A DNA stretch of 5,351 bases. It comes from Persebacter sp051009035 (lineage in GTDB: Bacteria; Pseudomonadota; Gammaproteobacteria; Tethybacterales; Persebacteraceae). The notes under the pieces are model-generated. The model ran no database searches, had not been told where the DNA came from, and was given only the letters and a program-made list of their open reading frames with translations. Shown here piece by piece: positions 1 through 3,718 of this stretch. Numbering within the stretch: the stretch's first letter is position 1; each line of letters opens with the position of its first letter. Both the position numbers and the translations under genes were made by a program. The stretch is taken from NCBI GenBank assembly GCA_051009035.1, contig JBPCWY010000060.1:1-5351 (forward strand), written 5' to 3'.

Positions 1-387
1 GGTCTCGACCTTCGAGCATTGGAGACGGATAGCCTCAGGGATCATCGACAAGCGGCTCACAAGATGCTTCACGGTGCCAATCGCCAGCGATTGCACAACG
101 GCGAGTTGTTTTGTGACCGGCCAGTACGACGACCTCGCATAGGCACAGAGCAAGATGATCATTGCGTCGGTCCTGGCGTCATCGGACGACCACGCGGCGT
201 CATTCAGGGGACGAAGATCCCAGAGGCCCAATGTCCAGGGATCATCCGTCCACTCCACGTCCAGCCACTGGGAATAGGATTCGAGGAGACAGGCGGCCCC
301 ATCTGACGCATGCGCGCCTGCCGTGAGAAGGCCAAAATGTTCCTGCACAAATTGGCTATACGTCTTCCGGTCAAGTGGTCGGTTCAT
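1..387 (-). CDS. Unknown protein, partial (3' end beyond the left edge)
   Basis: An open frame of 129 codons runs leftward from an ATG at 387-385 to the window edge without a stop, so only the N-terminal part is visible. The start has a good Shine-Dalgarno sequence (GAGGAG, about 7 nt ahead). Its ATG overlaps the TGA of the upstream 64-aa gene as ATGA, which suggests translational coupling. The protein begins MNRPLDRKTYSQFVQEHFGL. Residues 40-65 are rich in Trp and Asp (WLDVEWTDDPWTLGLWDLRP), and a hydrophobic helix-like stretch (MIILLCAYA) lies near residues 76-84. I recognise no catalytic motif, signal peptide or clear membrane segment, and the family is unknown to me. It is the fourth visible gene of the leftward operon. 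That it is coding is well supported by the open frame, the ribosome-binding site and the coupling. Function is unassigned. Confidence 0.8.
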   Translation of the reverse strand, partial: MNRPLDRKTYSQFVQEHFGLLTAGAHASDGAACLLESYSQWLDVEWTDDPWTLGLWDLRPLNDAAWSSDDARTDAMIILLCAYARSSYWPVTKQLAVVQSLAIGTVKHLVSRLSMIPEAIRLQCSKVET

Positions 388-578
388 ACTGTGCTCCTCG
401 TGCTCGTGTCCTCACGCTCAGAGCGTGTCCCCAACGCGAGACACATGGCCTCGATCTCGGTGTCTGTGATCTCGGGGATCACGTCCGCCATCTCCTCGCA
501 TATCTGGATATACCGTAGCAAGTCCGCTCGTGTCCAGCGGGTTGACGTCATCGCATCGGTAACGTATTGTTCGTCCAT
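384..578 (-). CDS. Small acidic protein of unknown function (64 aa)
   Basis: This 64-aa protein starts MDEQYVTDAMTSTRWTRADL and continues with an amphipathic, acidic stretch (QICEEMADVIPEITDTEIEA, about residues 25-44) that looks helical. An AGGAAAGGA-like ribosome-binding site lies about 9 nt before the ATG at 578. The stop overlaps the start of the next leftward gene as ATGA, so the two are probably translated together. A competing frame on the same strand (start at 630) covers most of it, but that product is an Arg/His/Asp/Gly string typical of an out-of-frame shadow, so this frame was preferred. No zinc motif, HTH or catalytic signature is visible. It could be a small phage regulator or inhibitor, but nothing in the sequence shows that. 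Confidence 0.75.
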   Translation of the reverse strand: MDEQYVTDAMTSTRWTRADLLRYIQICEEMADVIPEITDTEIEAMCLALGTRSEREDTSTRSTV

Positions 579-617
579 GAGGTGAGTCCTTTCCTACTCC
601 AATGTGAAGGGACGAAT

Positions 618-639
618 CGATCACAATCATCCGTGATCG
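618..639. repeat. 7-bp inverted repeat around the zinc-ribbon stop codon
   Basis: CGATCAC (618-624) and GTGATCG (633-639) are perfect inverted copies separated by 8 nt. The stop codon of the zinc-ribbon gene (627-629) is in the loop. Together with the larger hairpin at 648-676 it makes two tandem stem-loops in the leftward transcript, between the zinc-ribbon and 64-aa coding regions. Confidence 0.6.
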
Positions 640-818
640 GCGACGCTGGCCCGCCCTGATCTCAGCAGGGCGGGCCTTCGAGTTTCGTCAGTGACGGGTG
701 GCTTCGCCCGGCATTGATGGCATAATAAGCGTGTCTCGCCTCGATCAAGATAGTCACTCCAGGCAATGCCAAGCCGTTGACCACAATCTTTGCACCATAG
801 CAAAAAAAAATGGTTCAT
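627..818 (-). CDS. Small zinc-ribbon protein (63 aa)
   Basis: The protein opens MNHFFLLWCKDCGQRLGIAW and carries two CxxC knuckles, C9-x2-C12 and C33-x2-C36, about 20 residues apart. This is the spacing of a minimal zinc ribbon, so a structural zinc site is very likely. The tail (about residues 38-63) is basic, Pro-rich and probably disordered. Zinc ribbons this small occur as nucleic-acid- or protein-binding adaptors in many phages; the partner here is unknown. The ATG at 818 was chosen because longer in-frame versions run into the upstream gene and would bypass the strong GAGGAGGAG ribosome-binding site at 836-828. A second ATG in another frame lies 4 nt upstream (822). Codons 3-6 contain nine consecutive T residues, a slippage-prone tract. 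The stop lies in the loop of a 7-bp inverted repeat, and an 11-bp hairpin covers codons near the end. Confidence 0.8.
   Translation of the reverse strand: MNHFFLLWCKDCGQRLGIAWSDYLDRGETRLLCHQCRAKPPVTDETRRPALLRSGRASVADHG
648..676. repeat. 11-bp GC-rich hairpin inside the 3' end of the zinc-ribbon gene
   Basis: GGCCCGCCCTG (648-658) and CAGGGCGGGCC (666-676) form a perfect 11-bp stem with a 7-nt loop. On the minus strand, the sense of the overlapping gene, no T-tract follows, so a standard Rho-independent terminator is unlikely. On the plus strand the stem is followed by TTCGAGTTTCGT, which is weakly T-rich, but no plus-strand gene lies upstream to terminate. It may modulate translation or mRNA stability, pause transcription, or block antisense read-through. 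Confidence 0.6.
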
Positions 819-827
819 GCATCTTCG

Positions 828-836
828 CTCCTCCTC
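828..836 (-). promoter_or_regulatory. Strong ribosome-binding site serving two out-of-frame ATGs
   Basis: Read on the minus strand, GAGGAGGAG begins at the last base of the preceding gene's TAG stop (838-836). It lies 5 nt before an ATG at 822 and 9 nt before the ATG at 818. The 818 start opens the zinc-ribbon frame. The 822 start opens a 22-codon frame ending at 754. Both spacings are acceptable for initiation, so some ribosomes may start in the wrong frame unless slippage on the T9 tract corrects them. Confidence 0.6.
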
Positions 837-1054
837 TAATTTCCACATCGCCTGAGTACAGCTTCGTGAGTGGCTTCGATTGGTTCCCATTCCAAATCGG
901 TCCCTTCGGCATTCGTGCGCCCGGTGTCGACCACGAGCCAGTCAGGACCACTACTGAGGGCCTCGATCCCGCGGGCGTTTAGCATGCGTATCAGCGGGGC
1001 GTGCCGTGCAAGGCGTGCATCCAGCGCGGCTGATACGCTTGTCGTTGTCACCAC
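836..1054 (-). CDS. Unknown 72-aa protein, first gene of the leftward operon
   Basis: The frame opens with two consecutive GTG codons (1054 and 1051), after a GAGGAG ribosome-binding site 4 and 7 nt upstream respectively. The second GTG therefore has the better spacing and may be the true start (71 aa). The protein has an N-terminal amphipathic helix-like part (about residues 7-30, SAALDARLARHAPLIRMLNA) followed by a short segment with strand-like character (DWLVVDTGRTNAEG) and an acidic C-terminal third. There is no recognisable motif. Its position immediately behind the leftward promoter makes it the first product made from that side of the switch. In comparable phage layouts that slot often holds a small regulator, but nothing here shows DNA binding. 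The next gene, the zinc ribbon, starts 17 nt after the TAG stop. Confidence 0.7.
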   Translation of the reverse strand: MVTTTSVSAALDARLARHAPLIRMLNARGIEALSSGPDWLVVDTGRTNAEGTDLEWEPIEATHEAVLRRCGN

Positions 1055-1097
1055 TCATCTCCTCAGTGTTTCTGGTGTCCTTGTCACCGCCTCATCT
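1045..1097. repeat. Near-duplicate 16/17-nt segments in the leftward leader
   Basis: Two similar copies, TTGTCACCACTCATCT (1045-1060) and TTGTCACCGCCTCATCT (1081-1097), are 36 nt apart. One spans the start of the 72-aa gene and the other falls at the expected transcription start of the leftward promoter. Their shared core, GGTGACAA on the minus strand, also recurs as GGTGACAC at 1182-1189, just before the regulator's start. They could be extra, weaker binding sites of the regulator or a chance duplication. Confidence 0.45.
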
Positions 1098-1103
1098 AAG
1101 GGA

Positions 1104-1132
1104 ACTATACACCGAGGCACATAATATGTCAA
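1104..1132 (-). promoter_or_regulatory. Leftward sigma70-type promoter
   Basis: On the minus strand a perfect -35 box TTGACA (1132-1127) and a TATAGT -10 box (1109-1104) are separated by exactly 17 nt. The expected start of transcription is near 1097, giving a leader of about 40 nt before the GTG start of the 72-aa gene. The -35 box lies within the inverted repeat at 1127-1144, so a protein bound there should block or modulate this promoter. Confidence 0.8.
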
Positions 1133-1144
1133 TACGGATTGACA
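1127..1144. promoter_or_regulatory. Operator-like inverted repeat shared by both promoters
   Basis: TGTCAATACGGATTGACA consists of two perfect 7-bp arms (TGTCAAT, ATTGACA) around a 4-bp centre. Each arm contains the -35 hexamer of one of two opposite promoters, and the hexamers are only 6 bp apart. A dimeric HTH protein bound here would contact both -35 boxes. The 79-aa XRE protein encoded 47 bp to the right is the obvious candidate ligand. The dyad could partly be a by-product of having two consensus -35 boxes back to back, but the match extends one base beyond the hexamer on each arm. Confidence 0.65.
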
Positions 1145-1167
1145 AAAAAAGTGAGATAGCGTATCAT
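1139..1167 (+). promoter_or_regulatory. Rightward sigma70-type promoter
   Basis: A perfect TTGACA -35 box (1139-1144) and a TATCAT -10 box (1162-1167) are separated by 17 nt. Transcription should start near 1174, giving a very short leader that contains the GGGAGGTG ribosome-binding site of the HTH gene (start 1191). The -35 box lies in the right arm of the shared inverted repeat, which suggests autoregulation by that HTH protein. Confidence 0.8.
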
Positions 1168-1190
1168 TTTTGAGCAAGGGAGGTGACACT

Positions 1191-1430
1191 ATGGTTGGCG
1201 CGATCTTGAAACACCATCGACTGCGACAGGGCCTCAAACAATACTGGGTGGCCGAGCAGGCGGCGATTTCGGTCCATACGTTGGTGCGGCTCGAGCAAGA
1301 GCGTACCCGGGGGTGCCACGGGAAACCGCTCAATCCCTACTGGGAAACGGTGTGTCGTGTCGCCACGGTGCTGCGCCTGTCGCTGGACGATCTCTGGGCC
1401 GAAGCCAATGTGAAGGTCAGGCAGGAGTGA
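1191..1430 (+). CDS. XRE/Cro-type HTH transcriptional regulator (79 aa)
   Basis: This protein is a single helix-turn-helix domain with almost nothing else. LKHHRLRQGL (about 6-15) forms helix 1, KQYWVAEQAAISVHTLVRLE (16-35) holds the HTH pair, and PYWETVCRVATVLRLSLDDL (49-68) matches the last helices and the SLDDL ending common in the XRE/lambda-repressor-like family. A loop with Gly, Cys and His (RTRGCHGKPLN, 38-48) replaces the usual short turn before helix 4. The length fits Cro-like or single-domain regulators rather than CI repressors, which carry an extra dimerisation or cleavage domain. The ATG at 1191 was chosen because GGGAGGTG lies 5 nt ahead; an in-frame TTG at 1170 has no comparable site and precedes the expected transcription start. 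It is first in the rightward operon, directly beside a dyad covering both divergent promoters, so it probably represses one or both of them. Confidence 0.88.
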   Translation: MVGAILKHHRLRQGLKQYWVAEQAAISVHTLVRLEQERTRGCHGKPLNPYWETVCRVATVLRLSLDDLWAEANVKVRQE

Positions 1431-1433
1431 ACC

Positions 1434-1658
1434 ATGCCCCAGTGTAGCTATGCCCATCTGCGCTATGTTGAGGGCGTGCGGTGTGCGTATATCGTTGCCG
1501 CCATCCCGTCGCAGCATCCGATGTATCCCTGGCAGCGGCAGGAAGTACAGGACGACAGTCCGTGTGGCGTGCATGTCTGCCCGACGCATGGGGTGCAGGT
1601 GGGCGCGGACTGGTACTGTGTGGGACATGTGCCCCGGGAGGAGGTGAGCAGGCTATGA
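1434..1658 (+). CDS. Small Cys/His protein, possible zinc binder (74 aa)
   Basis: The start is 3 nt after the HTH gene's stop, with CAGGAG about 6 nt upstream, and the stop overlaps the next start as ATGA. The protein has Cys at 4, 17, 44, 49 and 62 and His at 8, 52 and 65. Two of these form C-x2-H pairs (C49-x2-H52 and C62-x2-H65), which could chelate one zinc ion. It is small, aromatic-rich (Tyr, Trp) and has no signal peptide or membrane segment. I do not recognise the family. Its location between a regulator and a second Cys-rich small gene suggests an accessory phage protein. A disulfide-stabilised fold is an alternative to zinc binding. Confidence 0.75.
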   Translation: MPQCSYAHLRYVEGVRCAYIVAAIPSQHPMYPWQRQEVQDDSPCGVHVCPTHGVQVGADWYCVGHVPREEVSRL

Positions 1659-1924
1659 AGGTTGACTCTCCGCTGACGAGTATTTGGCATCGGCCCCGTT
1701 CCAGGCCGACGGTGCGACTCATCAAACAGACGGACCAGGAAATTGCTGACTGTGGGGGCAGGCCGACGGTCTGTCATTATTGCGACAGACCATACCGGCA
1801 TGCTGTCTGTGGGTGCTCCCACGTGCATCCTGAGATCTGCCGCGTGGTTCTCTGCCGCATCCATGCAGACTGGATTGCTGGCAAACCCTACTGTCCCAGG
1901 CATGCCAAGGAGAGGAGACGGTAG
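1655..1924 (+). CDS. Cys/His-rich putative zinc-binding protein (89 aa)
   Basis: The ATG at 1655 overlaps the previous gene's TGA (ATGA), and GGAGGAGG lies about 10 nt upstream. An in-frame extension to 1481 would overlap the preceding gene and was rejected. The first 30 residues are basic and probably flexible. From residue 33 the protein is dense in ligands: C33, C40-x2-C43, C52-x-C54, H56, H58, C62, C67-x2-H70 and C80-x2-H83. That is enough for two zinc sites in a compact treble-clef or HNH-like arrangement, but a full HNH nuclease signature (HH...N...H) is not seen. The C-terminus is basic (RHAKERRR), compatible with nucleic-acid binding. The family is not recognised and the role is unknown. 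Confidence 0.78.
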   Translation: MKVDSPLTSIWHRPRSRPTVRLIKQTDQEIADCGGRPTVCHYCDRPYRHAVCGCSHVHPEICRVVLCRIHADWIAGKPYCPRHAKERRR

Positions 1925-1928
1925 GGCT

Positions 1929-2273
1929 ATGATCCACGTTTTCATCGCCGCGCCCTATGACGGTAGCGGCACGCAGGCGGCGAATGTCACCAGAGCTGTC
2001 AGGTGCGCATCGCGACTCATGCAAGAGGGCTTTGCGGTCTATCTGCCGCATCTCAGTCATTTCTGGGATATTATTTCTCCCCATGATCGGGCATGGTGGC
2101 TGCGTCAATCGTTGGCATGGGTCGAGCGCAGTGATGTGCTGCTGCGCCTGCGTGGGGAGAGCCCTGGGGCTGATGACGAGGTCGCACGAGCGCAGGAGTT
2201 GGGGCTGCCCGTGTTTTGGACGGTGCCCGAGGTCATCGACTGGGCGCAAAGGAACCGCAATGCAGTCACTTAA
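1929..2273 (+). CDS. DUF4406 / nucleoside 2-deoxyribosyltransferase-like protein (114 aa)
   Basis: The N-terminus MIHVFIAAPY is the first strand and nucleotide-site loop of the deoxyribosyltransferase-like fold. Further matches are the Arg/Ala-rich helix (about 18-32), strand GFAVYLPHLSHFW (34-46), the segment RSDVLLRLRGESPGADDEVA (67-86), and LGLPVF (91-96). In the N-deoxyribosyltransferase family the conserved Glu of a G-x2-x-E motif is the nucleophile, and Glu84 sits in the corresponding place (GADDE). Known enzymes move deoxyribose between bases or hydrolyse nucleotides, while many phage DUF4406 members are uncharacterised. The length is at the short end, close to DUF4406. The start at 1929 lies 4 nt after the previous stop, and GAGGAG is somewhat distant (about 11 nt). 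The last 14 nt overlap the methyltransferase gene, implying coupled expression and perhaps a shared role in nucleotide or DNA modification. Confidence 0.8.
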   Translation: MIHVFIAAPYDGSGTQAANVTRAVRCASRLMQEGFAVYLPHLSHFWDIISPHDRAWWLRQSLAWVERSDVLLRLRGESPGADDEVARAQELGLPVFWTVPEVIDWAQRNRNAVT

Positions 2274-3297
2274 GGCGCCATTTCCGTATTTTGGGGGGAA
2301 ATCGTCCATTGCGTCCGTCATTTGGCAAGCCCTGGGTGATGTACCGAACTATGTCGAGCCCTTCTGCGGTTCTCTGGCCGTGCTCTTGGCGCGTCCGCAC
2401 GCGCCAACGATTGAGACGGTGAACGACAAAGATGGCTTTGTCTCCAATTTTTGGCGGGCGCTTCATGCCGATCCTGACGCCGTCGCCCACCATGCTGACT
2501 GGCCGGCGTGTGAAAATGATCTGCATGCTCGGCATGCCTGGCTTGTCGGGCAGAAACACAGCATGCAGCAGCGTCTCGGGGGGGACCCGTGGTGGTACGA
2601 TGCGTTGATTGCCGGGTGGTGGGTCTGGGGCCAGAGTCTGTGGATCGGGCAAGGATTTTGCTCTGGCCATGGCCCGTGGCAGGTCCAGGACGGGGAGCTC
2701 ATCTGTGCGGGCCAGGGCGAGGGGATACATCGCAGCCGGCTGCACTTGACCCATGCGGGCCAGGGGATACGGCGCAAACTGCTGCACTTGAGCGATGCGG
2801 GCCAGGGGGAACTGGATCGACCGTTGCATCGCTATTGCCAGGCGCTGGCGGAGCGCCTGCGTCTCGGGCAGTTTCGCTGCGCGTCGGGGGAGTGGAGCCG
2901 TGTCTGTGGCCCCAGTGTCACGATCCACAATGGCGTGACTGGGGTGCTCCTCGATCCGCCCTATGGGCACGAGACAGGGCGTGATACCGGCCTCTATCGC
3001 CAGGACAAGGACGTGACCGCACAGGTCGACGCGTGGTGCCAGGAATGGGGCACGCATCGCCGCATGCGCATTGTGCTCTGCGGCTATACGGGGGAATATC
3101 CGACGCTCGTTGACCGGGGATGGACGGTCTATCACTGGAAAGCCAGGGGAGGATATGGCGCGCAAAGCAATGGCGCAGGGCGGGCGAATGCGCACCGAGA
3201 ACGGCTCTGGTTCTCCCCGCATTGCTTGCCCATTGCGCAGTGGCAGCAGCAGGAATTATTTGGCGATGCCCGCGCCCTAGGGGAGGACGCGCTGTGA
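2260..3297 (+). CDS. D12-class (Dam-like) DNA adenine-N6 methyltransferase (345 aa)
   Basis: The expected motifs appear in order. FPYFGGKSSI (8-17) matches the N-terminal AdoMet-contact motif of D12 enzymes, YVEPFCGS (31-38) is the AdoMet-binding motif I, and DPPYG (232-236) is the catalytic motif IV of N6-adenine methyltransferases. Strands MRIVLCGYTGEY (269-280) and RERLWFSPHC (313-322) complete the fold. The protein should transfer a methyl group from AdoMet to adenine in a short DNA site. The target (GATC or other) cannot be read from sequence. Between motifs I and IV, residues 150-191 contain an imperfect tandem repeat around AGQG...LLHLSDAGQG, in the region expected to hold target recognition. 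The ATG at 2260 has AAAGGA about 6 nt upstream and overlaps the previous gene by 14 nt; longer in-frame forms would overlap it entirely. The role is probably protection from restriction or regulation in a phage, since no restriction endonuclease is seen nearby. Confidence 0.92.
   Translation: MQSLKAPFPYFGGKSSIASVIWQALGDVPNYVEPFCGSLAVLLARPHAPTIETVNDKDGFVSNFWRALHADPDAVAHHADWPACENDLHARHAWLVGQKHSMQQRLGGDPWWYDALIAGWWVWGQSLWIGQGFCSGHGPWQVQDGELICAGQGEGIHRSRLHLTHAGQGIRRKLLHLSDAGQGELDRPLHRYCQALAERLRLGQFRCASGEWSRVCGPSVTIHNGVTGVLLDPPYGHETGRDTGLYRQDKDVTAQVDAWCQEWGTHRRMRIVLCGYTGEYPTLVDRGWTVYHWKARGGYGAQSNGAGRANAHRERLWFSPHCLPIAQWQQQELFGDARALGEDAL
2706..2813 (+). repeat. In-frame tandem repeat within the methyltransferase gene
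   Basis: The string TGCGGGCCAGGG recurs at 2706, 2754 and 2796, spaced 48 and 42 nt, and GCTGCACTTGA recurs at 2739 and 2781 (42 nt). The protein unit is about 14 residues (AGQG-I-RRKLLHLSD), with the first copy longer by two residues. All spacings are multiples of three, so copy-number change would keep the frame. The unit is inserted between the AdoMet motif and DPPY, where D12 enzymes differ most. Confidence 0.75.
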
Positions 3298-3563
3298 TCC
3301 ACACCCCGCTCCAGACCCGCATTCTTCAGGCGTATCAGGCGGGCATACGCGACTATTTTAGGTTGCTGGATGCCGTGTTCCCGGTGGCCGACTATCCGCG
3401 GGCGTTCCAGTGTGCGACCCAGGGCGGGCCTCCAGGGTGTGCCATGGCCTTTGGCAAGGCGCTGCGCCAGCTTGGCGGGCGCCGGACGTGCGACAATACG
3501 GTCACGATACCCGCACCAACGGAAGGCGAGGAACGCGGATCTCGACATGGTCTTCGGGTCTAA
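3294..3563 (+). CDS. Small protein of unknown function (89 aa, GTG start)
   Basis: The GTG at 3294 overlaps the methyltransferase stop as GTGA, and GGGGAGG lies about 7 nt ahead, so the start is well supported although it is not ATG. The protein begins MIHTPLQTRILQAYQAGIRD and has an N-terminal helical part (about 5-28). A central segment with two Cys (FQCATQGGPPGC, 38-49) follows, then a short helix (AMAFGKALRQLGG) and a polar tail. No zinc knuckle, HTH or catalytic motif is evident. Translational coupling to the methyltransferase suggests a co-produced partner or simply dense phage packing. This is the last gene before a 155-nt non-coding gap, so it may end the first transcription unit, although no T-tailed terminator follows. 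Confidence 0.75.
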   Translation: MIHTPLQTRILQAYQAGIRDYFRLLDAVFPVADYPRAFQCATQGGPPGCAMAFGKALRQLGGRRTCDNTVTIPAPTEGEERGSRHGLRV

Positions 3564-3718
3564 GGCGTGATACACTCCATGGCAGACGGCTCTGACCGTC
3601 CCCTCAGACTGCGAGTCAGTCCCTGGTGCCCCTAGCGCGACGGCGCGAATCCGGCTTCGCACACCGGCGGGGCACCACTCACCCGTGCGCCCTATTCACT
3701 CTGTGTGCGGAGGGAGAC
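3564..3718. other. Structured non-coding gap between the two rightward gene blocks
   Basis: This is the longest gap in the window. It holds a 5-bp hairpin (GACGG 3585-3589 with CCGTC 3596-3600), a 4-bp hairpin (GACT 3607-3610 with AGTC 3614-3617), and the 52-nt inverted-repeat element at 3625-3676. A weak extended -10-like string (TGATACACT, 3568-3576) occurs without a convincing -35 box. No Rho-independent terminator with a T-tract is seen. The gap could hold a small RNA, a leader regulating the 336-aa gene, or a protein-binding DNA site. Confidence 0.5.
3625..3676. repeat. Inverted repeat able to fold as a three-way junction
   Basis: A perfect 8-bp closing stem, GGTGCCCC (3625-3632) with GGGGCACC (3669-3676), encloses two small stems: CGCG (3636-3639) with CGCG (3644-3647), loop ACGG; and CCGG (3651-3654) with CCGG (3664-3667), loop CTTCGCACA. 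An alternative 5-bp stem, GCGAA (3645-3649) with TTCGC (3656-3660), competes with both. The plan resembles a reduced tRNA (acceptor, TA at the junction, D-like arm, T-like arm with TTCG), but it lacks an anticodon arm and a CCA end. Whether it acts as RNA or as a DNA cruciform is unknown. Confidence 0.5.

Noticed and set aside
418..630. 70-codon minus-strand frame starting with ATGA overlap after the zinc-ribbon gene
   Set aside because: It overlaps the better 64-aa gene in another frame. Its product is an Arg/Asp/His/Gly string, and the 64-aa frame has its own ribosome-binding site and couples to the next gene.
648..690. Rho-independent terminator for a plus-strand transcript
   Set aside because: The stem is strong and the following bases are only mildly T-rich, but there is no plus-strand gene upstream that it would terminate.
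1170..1190. TTG start extending the HTH protein by seven residues
   Set aside because: The ATG at 1191 has GGGAGGTG directly ahead, and the TTG lies before the predicted transcription start.
1463..2321. Long minus-strand frames at 1463-1945 and 1722-2321
   Set aside because: They lie opposite a chain of well-initiated plus-strand genes with coupled starts and recognisable domains, and lack ribosome-binding sites and recognisable motifs.
2706..2813. CRISPR-like array
   Set aside because: The repeats are short, imperfect and in frame within a methyltransferase coding region, with similar rather than unique spacers.
2266..3222. 318-codon open frame antisense to the methyltransferase gene
   Set aside because: The sense frame has all D12 methyltransferase motifs in order. 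The antisense product is rich in Arg, Pro and Ala with no motif, as expected from mirrored codon bias, and has no ribosome-binding site.
3625..3676. True tRNA gene
   Set aside because: It has an acceptor-like stem and two arms but no anticodon arm, only 52 nt, no CCA end, and the T-loop does not match TTCRANY exactly.
3626..3718. GTG start extending the 336-aa protein upstream by 31 residues
   Set aside because: There is no ribosome-binding site before 3626. The extension would cross the structured element, while the ATG at 3719 has GGAGG at ideal spacing.
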